Shown here in pieces: positions 8,641 to 17,443 of a stretch of DNA of 64,000 nt. Within the stretch, counting starts at the first letter, position 1; every line of letters starts with the position of its first letter. Below the pieces are notes generated by a model that ran no database searches, had not been told where the DNA came from, and worked only from the letters and a program-made list of their open reading frames with translations. The stretch lies in NCBI GenBank assembly GCA_016722445.1, contig JADKIZ010000012.1, positions 72,325-136,324 of the forward strand, read 5' to 3'. The stretch comes from Flavobacteriales bacterium (lineage in GTDB: Bacteria > Bacteroidota > Bacteroidia > Flavobacteriales_D > Sanyastnellaceae). Both the position numbers and the translations under genes were made by a program.

Positions 8641-9120
8641 TTATAGTTTGATGAGCAGATGACGCTCATTGATTTTTTGATCCGCAGAAATGATATTGAG
8701 CATGTAAGTGCCAGCTGCCAGCGCTGTTACATCTATATTTTGTGTTTGTTGGTATACCGAGATTACTTCAACCAATTTACCAGTCATATCGAGGATGGTG
8801 ATATCGAGTGAAGAGCTTTTTCCGGGTGTTGCAACCGCAAATTGAAATCGGGTAGGGTTGGGGTAAATCAACAACAATGATATCGAGGGAATTTCATTTA
8901 CTGCAATGTCAATGAGTTCTCCTTGCTCAAAACCCTGAGTAAGCAGATGTTCATCATTTTGGAATGTGGACGTCATCACTTCTCCAATGTTAAACTCAAT
9001 TTGTTCAGCGTGAAATCCGGCAGTAGAAAATACTTGTCGCTCTATACTCTGTGCAGTATAATCCGGCACATACAACACGAAGGCCAATATGGCCGTAAGC
9101 AGAATCCTGAAGTTATTCAT
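8641..9120 (-). CDS. Small T9SS cargo protein (type A sorting domain)
   Basis: The protein has about 160 residues from the ATG at 9120 (MNNFRILLTAILAFVLYVP, signal peptide), with a second ATG one codon earlier. The C-terminal 80 residues form a type A sorting domain: IYPNPTRFQF..., then LDITILDMTGKLV, then AAGTYMLNI and a basic tail ILIKL-like ending (HLLIKL). The remaining N-terminal part of about 60 residues (STAGFHAEQIEFNIGEVMT...) is short and has no known domain; it resembles the linker seen before sorting domains in other Bacteroidota secreted proteins. It is the first gene of the minus-strand collagen cluster and is probably co-expressed with it. Confidence 0.8.
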   Translation of the reverse strand: MNNFRILLTAILAFVLYVPDYTAQSIERQVFSTAGFHAEQIEFNIGEVMTSTFQNDEHLLTQGFEQGELIDIAVNEIPSISLLLIYPNPTRFQFAVATPGKSSSLDITILDMTGKLVEVISVYQQTQNIDVTALAAGTYMLNIISADQKINERHLLIKL

Positions 9121-9394
9121 CATAATTTTTGTGCCGGATGGCGAATGTAGCAATAATTATTGAGACCAGTTCATTGAAGTTGCATAACAATAATGTGACC
9201 AAAAGTGGAATAAATGGGATGACCAATTCAACGATGAACACATTCATACTCCTTTGCCAGTGTGCTATGAGCGCCGCTCTTGGCAAGGATTTAAAGTGAA
9301 GTGGAATAGGTTTCTCTGTGGGAATGAAAATGAGATAGTCAAGGTTAAAGCTGATCTCTTTTCATTTGTTCAAGGAAATTGAAAAACCTACTCC

Positions 9395-10347
9395 TTAGTC
9401 CAGGTTTTTACCAAAGACATGAAGGATTTTTTCTGCAAGCACATTGCTCAATTTGAAATACGATTCATGTGTCCAGCCGGCTACGTGAGGAGACAAAACA
9501 ACTTGATTTGATCCAATGAGGTATCTCAGATCTTCGGTCTGACTATTCGTTTCCAATCCTTCGAGTGACATCTTTTCATATTCAATAACATCGAGACAAG
9601 CACCGAGTACTTTGCCTTCTTGAAGGGCTTTTACCAATGCAGAGGTATCCAGATTTTTCCCCGTGAAGTATTGATGAAATAGATAGGCTTCTTGAATTTT
9701 TCGAAAAATTCCTGATTGACGTAGTAAAGTGTTTCATCATTCAGAGGAAGATGAATGGAGACGATATCTGCTTTGTGATAAATTTCTTCCAACGTCACTT
9801 CTCGCACCGACTCAGAACCAAAACCGGTTTTGTATTTATCGTAAACAATGATATTGGCACGAAAGCCACGGAGTTTTTCCGCGAATGCGCTGCCCATCAT
9901 TCCATATCCGATGATGCCGATGGTTTTACCTGAAATTTCAATACCGCGATTTTCTTCACGTGGCCATTTGCCGGATCTCACATCCATATCGGCTTGTTTG
10001 AGGTTGTTGAATAACATCAACAACATACCAACGGCATGTTCTCCCACGGCATCTCGATTCCCTTCCGGTGAATTTACTACGAGCACGCCATGCGCCTCGG
10101 CTGCATGCAGATGGATGTTTTCCAAACCAGAACCACTGCGTGCTATGAATTTTAGTTGTGGCGCATGACTAAAAAAATCTTCATCTGCAGTAATCCGTGA
10201 TCGGATCACCACCCCGAAATAATCGGGCAACATCTCCAGAATTTCTGCCCTCGTTGCTTGGTAGTGTTTTTCGCAGATGTAACCAGCTTCCTCAAGACGT
10301 TGCTGTAGAACGTCGTGAACTGATTCTATGAAAAGTACTTTTTTCAT
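9395..10347 (-). CDS. D-2-hydroxyacid dehydrogenase (SerA-like), frame broken once
   Basis: An NAD-dependent 2-hydroxyacid dehydrogenase of about 317 residues, of the phosphoglycerate dehydrogenase type. The first frame (9631-10347) has the GSGLENI substrate-loop region, the Rossmann motif GIIGYGMMGSAFAEKL and INTSRGK. The second (9395-9637) has ALQEGKVLGACLDVIEYE and LSPHVAGWTHES with the catalytic His. Adding one A to the five-base run at 9654-9658 joins them as SRGKNLDTSALVKALQEG. Substrate is not decided by sequence alone: 3-phosphoglycerate, hydroxypyruvate and other 2-oxoacids are possible, and there is no ACT domain. It appears monocistronic. Confidence 0.85.
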
Positions 10348-10413
10348 GATGGCCGTGAAGGTAGGGAATCAAAGAGATTTTATTTGATGACAAAAGCTGC
10401 TCCTCTAAACACT

Positions 10414-10443
10414 CATTCTCATTTTGTTTCTCATTCTGATTCT
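10414..10443. repeat. Short hexamer string related to the 3.9-5.2 kb repeats
   Basis: Five 6-bp units in a row (CATTCT, CATTTT, GTTTCT, CATTCT, GATTCT) lie in the gap between the dehydrogenase and mgtE. The same units build the direct repeats at 3930-5163, so this is a small dispersed intergenic repeat. Confidence 0.6.
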
Positions 10444-10497
10444 TTTCCCCAATTCAGAAAAAGCGTGAGCAAAATAAAAGAAAGTGAAACGCTTAAC

Positions 10498-11886
10498 TCA
10501 GCCGACAAATGCCCAGGTCACTTCACCAATTCTTTGAATCACGTAGTGTCCGATGGTGAAATAAATGATCAAACCGAAGATGTCATTTAGTGTAGTAACG
10601 AATGGACCAGTAGCCAAAGCGGGATCGATTTTGAATCTGTTCAATGTCATGGGAATCCATGTGCCGAAAAAACTGGCGAATATGATCACGAAAAACAGCG
10701 CAATTCCGGCAGTGATGCAAAGGGCGAGGTCCATGTGAAAAAGCAGACTTACCAAAAGAATGATGGTAGAACATACCAATCCATTGATGAGACCAACACG
10801 CAACTCTTTCCAAAGTTTTTGGAATAACGTTTCATCCAAAGCACTTTGATTGGCCAACGCTTTTACCACAAGAGCCGCTGATTGTACCCCCACATTACCA
10901 CCCATCGCAGCGATGAGCGGCATGAAGATGGCCATCTGTGGTTGTTGACTGATATCAAAAACGCCAATGATGTTGGCACTGATCATTCCTCCGCCCATAC
11001 CAATGAGCAGCCAGGGCAACCTTGCGCGTGTGAGTGCGATGATGCTATCAGAAGATTCAACATCTTCAGAGATACCACTCGCCATTTGATAGTCTTTGTC
11101 GGCTTCTTCCTTGATGATATCCACCACATCATCGATAGTGATTCTACCTTGTAGGATATTCTGATCATTCACAACAGGCAAGACCACAAGGTCATATTTC
11201 TCCATCACTTTCGCTACTTCATCTGCCGGTGTATTCACATGTACGGTGCGTACTTTGGTTTGTTTAAACAATTCCTTCACCATGGTTCTCATGCTGGAGG
11301 AAGTGAAGATCATCGTTTTTACACTGAGTGTTCCCAATAAAACATCCTGATCATCTACGACATAAATCGTGTAAATATTGTCGATGTCTTCAGCCTGTTT
11401 CCGCATTTCACGGATGGCTTGAGACACGGTCCAATTCTGATTCACTTTCACCATTTCTGTTCCCATCAAGGCACCTGCGGTTCCTTCTTTATAGGTCAGG
11501 AGGTCAATGATATCACTCGCTTGTTCTTCGTCGCCAAGAAGGGCGATAACCTCTTCCTGCTTTTGCTCAGGGAGCTCAGAGATCACGTCAGCCGCGTCAT
11601 CCGAATCGAAGTTTTCAATGAGATCTTCGGCAATTTCACGGCTTGTTAAACTTGAGAGTATTAACTCACGGACGTCTTCATCCAGCTCCAGCAGCACAGC
11701 GGCGGCGCGTTCATCATCAAGAAGTTTGTAGAAATATACCGCTTCATCTCGGCGCAGCTCATGGATGAGTTCTGCCAGATCAGCTTCATGCGCATCCGTT
11801 ATGGCCGCGATAATGGCAGTATCCTTACCATCCGCAATCCAATCGCGGAGCTCTGCCAGCAGCTCTTTGGTAAATGTGAATTGCAT
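10498..11886 (-). CDS. mgtE: Magnesium transporter MgtE
   Basis: The protein has 462 residues, a typical length. The domains in order are the acidic helical MgtE N domain (about 1-135, ELIHELRRDEAVYFYKLL), paired CBS domains (about 136-260, EMVKVNQNWTVSQAIREM and LVVLPVVNDQNILQGRI), a connecting helix, and five transmembrane helices (about 285-462) that form the dimeric Mg2+ channel in the inner membrane. Conserved pore-side segments such as MPLIAAMGGNVGVQSA and GTWIPMTLNRFKIDPA are present. In this family cytoplasmic Mg2+ binding to the N and CBS domains closes the channel. It is monocistronic and diverges from the Tricorn-like protease gene. Confidence 0.95.
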   Translation of the reverse strand: MQFTFTKELLAELRDWIADGKDTAIIAAITDAHEADLAELIHELRRDEAVYFYKLLDDERAAAVLLELDEDVRELILSSLTSREIAEDLIENFDSDDAADVISELPEQKQEEVIALLGDEEQASDIIDLLTYKEGTAGALMGTEMVKVNQNWTVSQAIREMRKQAEDIDNIYTIYVVDDQDVLLGTLSVKTMIFTSSSMRTMVKELFKQTKVRTVHVNTPADEVAKVMEKYDLVVLPVVNDQNILQGRITIDDVVDIIKEEADKDYQMASGISEDVESSDSIIALTRARLPWLLIGMGGGMISANIIGVFDISQQPQMAIFMPLIAAMGGNVGVQSAALVVKALANQSALDETLFQKLWKELRVGLINGLVCSTIILLVSLLFHMDLALCITAGIALFFVIIFASFFGTWIPMTLNRFKIDPALATGPFVTTLNDIFGLIIYFTIGHYVIQRIGEVTWAFVG

Positions 11887-12002
11887 AATCGGGATGGCAT
11901 TTTTGTCGGATCAATTTGAAGCGGCGCGAAGGTAGTTCATTGTGATCAATTAACGATGTCGGATTTGCATATTCATTACTTTTCGCCACCAAAATTTGAA
12001 CT

Positions 12003-15000
12003 ATGAAATCAAATCTCATCACCTTGCTGGCCGGGGCTTTTCTCTTTTGTGGCACTCATGCAAGTGCACAGGAAGCTCCTTTGTGGCTGCGTTATACCGC
12101 AATTTCACCAGATGAATCAACCATCGCATTTTGTTATGGTGGTGATATTTATACGGTTCCTGCCCAAGGTGGTGAAGCGCGCATTCTCACCATCAGCGAT
12201 GCGTATGAATGTCAGCCCGTGTGGTCACCAGATGGAAAGATGATCGCATTTTCATCCAACCGTTATGGCAATCATGATGTGTTTGTGATTCCTGCTTCCG
12301 GTGGTCAACCTGTGAGATTGACATGGTATTCCAATCAGGATTATCCATCCGATTTTACCCCAGATGGTAAAAACATCATATTCGCTGCATCTCGCGTTGA
12401 TGATGCGCAAAACATGCAATTCCCTTCGGGTGCACTTCCTGAATTGTATACTGTTCCTGTTACAGGTGGTCAAGACAAACTCATGATTACCACTCCTATG
12501 TTGTGGGCAAAATTCAGCGCCAATGGCGAAAAAATTGTTTATCAGGATCAAAAAGGTTATGAGGATGATTACCGCAAACACCATACGTCATCAGTAACAC
12601 GGGATATCTGGATTTATGATAAAAATTCTGGACAACATCAGAAGATTTCTGCTTTTGCAGGTGAAGACTTAAATCCTGTTTTTGCTCCTGGTGATCAGGC
12701 TTTGTTCTATCTCAGTGAAATGTCCGGCACCATCAATGTCGTAAAACAAAATTTGTCGAACAATGCAGTCACTCAAATCACATCATTCAAAGATCATCCT
12801 GTGAGACATCTTTCCGTGGGTAAAAAGGGGATGCTTTGTTATTCATGGAATGGAGAAATTTATACTTCACAAGAAGGCAGCGATCCGAAAAAAGTCAAAA
12901 TCACCATGTCGAATGAAGGTCATCATGATCTTGTTCATGCCGTCCCTGTGAATGGTATTTCAGAAGCGGATGTTTCACCCAACGGAAAAGAAATTGCCTT
13001 CATACACCGAGGAGAAGTTTTCGTGGCTTCAGTGGCCGAAGGAACTACCAAACGCATCACCAATACGCCCGAACAAGAGCGGAATGTGATGTTCAGTCCG
13101 GATGGTAGATCGTTGGTGTATTCAGGAGAAAGGAATGGCTCATGGAATATTTATACCGCAACAATCGAACGCAAAACAGAGGAGTATTTTTTCCTTTCGA
13201 CTTTGGTAAAAGAAGAAGGCATAATGACTGGTCCGGAAGAAACCTTCCAACCTGCATGGTCTCCAGATGGAAAGGAAATCGCTTTCCTGGAAGAACGCAC
13301 AGCTCTAAAGGTAATCAATCTGGCCACCAAAACCGTGCGTGAAATCATGCCCGCAAATTCGAATTATTCGTACTCAGATGGCGACCAACATTATTCATGG
13401 TCACCGGATGGCAAATGGTTTTTCGTTTCTTATCTCACCGTCAATCAATGGACCACTCAGAATGGTATAATATCTTCTGATGGGAAAGGAAAAGTCGTGA
13501 ATCTGAGCGAAAGTGGTTATGGTGCGTATGGTGTTGAATGGATGATGGATGGCAAAATGATGATGTGGGTATCATCCCGCGATGGCATGAAAAATCACGC
13601 TTCCTGGGGTGGACAGATGGATGTTTATGGTGCTTTGCTTACCCGCGAAGCATGGGATGAATTCGTTATGAATGAAGAGGAGTTCACACTTTATTCTGAA
13701 GCGAAAAAGAAAAAGGAAGAAGAAGAAAAGGCAAAAAAAGATGAAGGTAAAAAGTCGGAGAAGGAAAAAAAGAAAGGAGATGATGACAAATCAAAACCTG
13801 AAATCAAACCAATCAAGATTGAATTGGAAGGGTTGAAGGAAAGATCAAGAAAACTTACGATTCATTCTTCTGATCTCGGTGGATCGTGGATTTCGAAAGA
13901 CGGATCGAAACTTTACTACCTCGCACAATTTGAAAAAGGATATGATCTATGGCAGACGAACCTCAGAACAAAAGAGACAAAAATTCTAGCCAAATTGGGT
14001 GCACAGGGCGGTGGATTGATTGCAGATAAGGAAGGAAAAAATTTGTTTGTGATTACAGGTTCTGGGCTCACCAAAATCGATTTGGAAAAAGGCGAACCAA
14101 AACCACTTCCGCTCAAAGGTGAAATGATCTTGGATGAAAGTGCAGAGCGTGCTTATTTGTTCGAACATATCTGGAGACAGGTCGTGAAGAAGTTTTATGT
14201 GAAAGACCTTCATCAGGTGAAATGGGATTTTTACAAAACGGAATACGCCAAATTTTTACCTCACCTCACGAATAATTTTGATTTCGCCGATGCCATGGGT
14301 GAGATGTTGGGTGAGTTGAACGCATCACACACCGGTGCATTTTACAATCATCATGATGAAATGGGAGATGCCACTGCCAAGCTCGGAATATTTGAAGATC
14401 TTTCATATACCGGCAAAGGAATTCGTATTGCCGAAGTGATGAAAAACAGTCCGCTGTTGCACAATGGAAGCAAAATTCAAAAGGGAATTGTCATTGAAAA
14501 AATTGATGGACTAGAGATTACTCCTTCGGTCAATTATCACCAATTCCTGAACCGCAAGGCAGGACAAAACACGCTTTTGTCATTGCACAATCCCATTACC
14601 AATGAGCGTTGGGAAGAAACCATCAAGCCGATTTCGATCGGTCAGGAAAATCAATTGAGGTATGTACGATGGGTTGAGAATTGCCGCGCAATGGTCGACT
14701 CTTTATCCGGCGGAAAACTTGGCTATGTGCATGTTCGTGGGATGGATGATCAAAGTTTTCGCGTGGTATTCGACGAAGTACTGGGCAAGTATCATGAGCG
14801 GGATGGTCTCGTCGTAGACACTCGCTTCAATGGTGGTGGCTGGCTTCACGATGATCTCGCCACATTTTTATCAGGTACAGAATACATCACGTTTATGCCA
14901 CGTGGACAAAATCTCGGCTCTGAACCTCAGACGAAGTGGACGAAACCTTCCGTGGTTTTGATGGATGAAAGCAATTATTCCGATGCACATTTTTTCCCAT

Positions 15001-15257
15001 TTACATATCGTGCATTGAAAATTGGAAAACTGATTGGTATGCCGGTGCCGGGAACAGCAACAGCGGTTTGGTGGGAAGGTTTGCAAAACGGCGTTGTATT
15101 CGGAATCCCAGAAGTTGGTATGGTGGACAAGGATGGAAAATATCTTGAAAATCAGCAATTGGAACCGGATTTCAAAGTAGCCAATGACCCGGCGGTGGTT
15201 GCCAAAGGGCGTGATCAGCAATTGGAAAAAGCCATAGAAGTTCTCCTGAAAAAATAA
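12003..15257 (+). CDS. Tricorn-like S41 protease with beta-propeller
   Basis: The protein has 1084 residues with a signal peptide (about 1-22). A TolB-like six/seven-bladed propeller (WSPDGKMIAFSSNRYG-type blades, about 30-550) is followed by a highly charged Lys/Glu linker (about 565-605), a further propeller segment, a PDZ-like region (about 805-860) and an S41 peptidase domain (about 890-1075). The predicted nucleophile is Ser993 in ESNYSDAHFF, with GMPVPGTATAVWWE following. It probably degrades peptides in the periplasm or at the surface after propeller gating, as in Tricorn homologues. The charged linker is unusually long and repetitive. It is transcribed alone, divergent from mgtE. Confidence 0.92.
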   Translation: MKSNLITLLAGAFLFCGTHASAQEAPLWLRYTAISPDESTIAFCYGGDIYTVPAQGGEARILTISDAYECQPVWSPDGKMIAFSSNRYGNHDVFVIPASGGQPVRLTWYSNQDYPSDFTPDGKNIIFAASRVDDAQNMQFPSGALPELYTVPVTGGQDKLMITTPMLWAKFSANGEKIVYQDQKGYEDDYRKHHTSSVTRDIWIYDKNSGQHQKISAFAGEDLNPVFAPGDQALFYLSEMSGTINVVKQNLSNNAVTQITSFKDHPVRHLSVGKKGMLCYSWNGEIYTSQEGSDPKKVKITMSNEGHHDLVHAVPVNGISEADVSPNGKEIAFIHRGEVFVASVAEGTTKRITNTPEQERNVMFSPDGRSLVYSGERNGSWNIYTATIERKTEEYFFLSTLVKEEGIMTGPEETFQPAWSPDGKEIAFLEERTALKVINLATKTVREIMPANSNYSYSDGDQHYSWSPDGKWFFVSYLTVNQWTTQNGIISSDGKGKVVNLSESGYGAYGVEWMMDGKMMMWVSSRDGMKNHASWGGQMDVYGALLTREAWDEFVMNEEEFTLYSEAKKKKEEEEKAKKDEGKKSEKEKKKGDDDKSKPEIKPIKIELEGLKERSRKLTIHSSDLGGSWISKDGSKLYYLAQFEKGYDLWQTNLRTKETKILAKLGAQGGGLIADKEGKNLFVITGSGLTKIDLEKGEPKPLPLKGEMILDESAERAYLFEHIWRQVVKKFYVKDLHQVKWDFYKTEYAKFLPHLTNNFDFADAMGEMLGELNASHTGAFYNHHDEMGDATAKLGIFEDLSYTGKGIRIAEVMKNSPLLHNGSKIQKGIVIEKIDGLEITPSVNYHQFLNRKAGQNTLLSLHNPITNERWEETIKPISIGQENQLRYVRWVENCRAMVDSLSGGKLGYVHVRGMDDQSFRVVFDEVLGKYHERDGLVVDTRFNGGGWLHDDLATFLSGTEYITFMPRGQNLGSEPQTKWTKPSVVLMDESNYSDAHFFPFTYRALKIGKLIGMPVPGTATAVWWEGLQNGVVFGIPEVGMVDKDGKYLENQQLEPDFKVANDPAVVAKGRDQQLEKAIEVLLKK

Positions 15258-15277
15258 ATTTTCTGGCTTAATCTCTT

Positions 15278-15339
15278 GTTGTTCATGAACAACCCGCTGG
15301 GATTCATGAACAAATCAACGATTTTGATCACAAAATCGT
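15278..15339. promoter_or_regulatory. Palindromic sites upstream of the CHASE2 operon
   Basis: A perfect 16-bp palindrome GTTGTTCATGAACAAC lies at 15278-15293. Its core TTCATGAACAA recurs at 15303-15313, exactly 21 bp (two helical turns) further on. Next comes ACGATTTTG-N4-CAAAATCGT (15318-15339). A possible -7 element TACTTTGG (15362-15369) follows, 20 bp before the operon's start codon. The spacing fits tandem operator sites for a dimeric regulator; the last palindrome could alternatively be a weak terminator of the protease gene, though it lacks a T-run. Confidence 0.5.
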
Positions 15340-15388
15340 AGTTGTTTGCTGCTTTCCTGTGTACTTTGGTTGCCTCACCAAGAACTGT

Positions 15389-17443
15389 ATGTTGATCAGG
15401 CCATTATACCTAAACTCTCTCATTTTCATCCTGCTGTCGGGATTCGCCTACGGCCAGGAATTCAATCATGTGCTCACCAGTCCAGCGGGTGTTGCAACAC
15501 CTGCAAGAAAATTGAATGGATTCACTTTCGACCAGGAGATGAATCTCTACCTGTGCGATGCGACTTCTAAAAATATTCACATATACGATGCGAGCGGAAA
15601 TGCACTCACTTCGCTGAATACTGTTACAACCACAACCGGAGAAATCAAGCTTGTGAATCCTGTTCAGCTAGCCATGGATGCAAATCAAACCTTGTACATC
15701 TATGATGAAGGTTTGGGTAAAATCTTGAAGAAACCTGCTGAAGGTCCTGGTTTGATTTTCGGACAGAAAGGTTCAGGTCTTGGCCAAATCACTGACGTCC
15801 TTTCCATCGCTGCCGATTCACGGGAATATTGTTATGTACTCAACGGCTCTGCCAAACGTGTGGATGTTTTTTCTCCTGATGGAAATTATCTCACCTGGAT
15901 ATCCGGCACCAATGTGCCTTTTGATAATCCAATTTCCATCGGAGTGAATGCGGCCAACGAACTTTATGTGTTGGAGAAAAACGCCACCACCGTTTTCATG
16001 TTTGATGCTTCCGGAAATTTGGTGAACACCAACAGAAGTCTTTCTACCAGAAAGGAAGTGTCGATCACCAAACCGATATCGATGGCGGTTTTGCCAAATG
16101 GTGACTTTTTAATCCTTGATGCTGTTACCGGCAAATCAACCATGTTCAACAGAATTGGTGTCGTGATGGGAACTGTAGGCTCTAAAGGCAATGTTGGCGC
16201 TGGCGTTTTTGGTGATCCTGTCACCATCGCCGGTCAAACCAATGCTGCGCTGATTGCTGTGCTTGACAGGTCAACACAACAGGTACAGATTTTACAGGTT
16301 AAATCTCCATCAAAACTCAATCAGACCGATCCTAAGCGTTATCGCTATCAGTCCGTCAAATCTTCCATGCCACCATTGCATGCTTTGGCTGCAGCGTCGA
16401 ATGGACTTCGATATGCAATCCTCGACAAAGACCGGACTAAAGTCGTTGCTTATCGCGACACAACTTCACAAGATGTGTTTTCTGTTGTAGGAAAATTGAA
16501 AGATGCTGTAGATATCGCAGCAGATAGTGCGGGAAATTTTTACGTGATCGATCGCGATGTCGATGAAGTATTGATGTTCGATGACAAGGGAACTTTTATC
16601 AGAAAATTCGGAAAAGAAATTCAGGAAAAGTTGAAAGATCCAGTTTCATTGGTGGTACAGAAATCTGGTAACATAGTCGTAGCGGATCAGTCACGTGGAT
16701 TTATTTACATGTGGTCGTCTCAGGGTGTCTTCAAAAAGGTCATCACCTCACCTGAAAATTCAGTGATTCGCTCTCCTAAAAAAATTCAGGTCGATTCAAA
16801 AGATCAGATTTATGTGTGGGATGAAGAGGCCAATTGTATCTATAGCACAGGTAGCGGTGGATGGCCTACTGCTGAAAAGAAATTATTTCCACGTGCTATT
16901 CGTCCGGGTGAAAAGGCCGGCGAGATCGGAGATTTTTTTGTTGATCCATTGGATCTCATCCATGTCTTCAATAAAACAACCAGTCAGATGGAAGTATATG
17001 CATGGGACTTTGAGCCAGTGTTGAAATACTCGGCCGGTAGTCCTGTTGCTGGCACTTATGGATTGTCCAATACGAACACAGTTTCCATCGACCGTTTGAA
17101 TCTCCGCGTTTTTCTCACTGGAGAAAAAGGTTCTTTTCAGAACGCATTTCAGTTTATGGTGCCACCACCAGTGCCAGAAGGTAAAGTCACTTATGACGTC
17201 ATCGATGGACAACTTCAGATGTATTTCAGCAAATTGAAATCACCGGCTGTTGTTGCTTATGGCTTGTTGGAGAAAGGAAGTGACGAAGAGCAAGTGAGTT
17301 ATCGTACCACCGGTTCTTCATTCGCCATGACGGATCAAGCAGATGACCAATTGCACCGCTATGGTTTTGTGAGCATGAGTTGGAGTGATTATTCTGAACC
17401 TGAAAAAAGATGTTGGCCAATGGACGATATTCCGAAGCCTTAG
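15389..17443 (+). CDS. Secreted NHL-type beta-propeller protein
   Basis: I chose the ATG at 15389 because it gives a clean signal peptide (MLIRPLYLNSLIFILLSGFAYGQ); the frame opens ten codons earlier. The body is a series of NHL/6-bladed propeller repeats (for example NELYVLEKNATTVFMFDASGN and GNFYVIDRDVDEVLMFDDKG), followed by a fibronectin-like segment at the end. The frame ends 33 bp inside the next gene. Adding one A to the six-A run at 17403-17408 would fuse the two genes as ...SDYSEPEKKMLANGRYSEALG..., so this may be the N-terminal half of one protein of about 1650 residues. It is the first gene of the FecR/CHASE2 operon. Confidence 0.75.
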   Translation: MLIRPLYLNSLIFILLSGFAYGQEFNHVLTSPAGVATPARKLNGFTFDQEMNLYLCDATSKNIHIYDASGNALTSLNTVTTTTGEIKLVNPVQLAMDANQTLYIYDEGLGKILKKPAEGPGLIFGQKGSGLGQITDVLSIAADSREYCYVLNGSAKRVDVFSPDGNYLTWISGTNVPFDNPISIGVNAANELYVLEKNATTVFMFDASGNLVNTNRSLSTRKEVSITKPISMAVLPNGDFLILDAVTGKSTMFNRIGVVMGTVGSKGNVGAGVFGDPVTIAGQTNAALIAVLDRSTQQVQILQVKSPSKLNQTDPKRYRYQSVKSSMPPLHALAAASNGLRYAILDKDRTKVVAYRDTTSQDVFSVVGKLKDAVDIAADSAGNFYVIDRDVDEVLMFDDKGTFIRKFGKEIQEKLKDPVSLVVQKSGNIVVADQSRGFIYMWSSQGVFKKVITSPENSVIRSPKKIQVDSKDQIYVWDEEANCIYSTGSGGWPTAEKKLFPRAIRPGEKAGEIGDFFVDPLDLIHVFNKTTSQMEVYAWDFEPVLKYSAGSPVAGTYGLSNTNTVSIDRLNLRVFLTGEKGSFQNAFQFMVPPPVPEGKVTYDVIDGQLQMYFSKLKSPAVVAYGLLEKGSDEEQVSYRTTGSSFAMTDQADDQLHRYGFVSMSWSDYSEPEKRCWPMDDIPKP

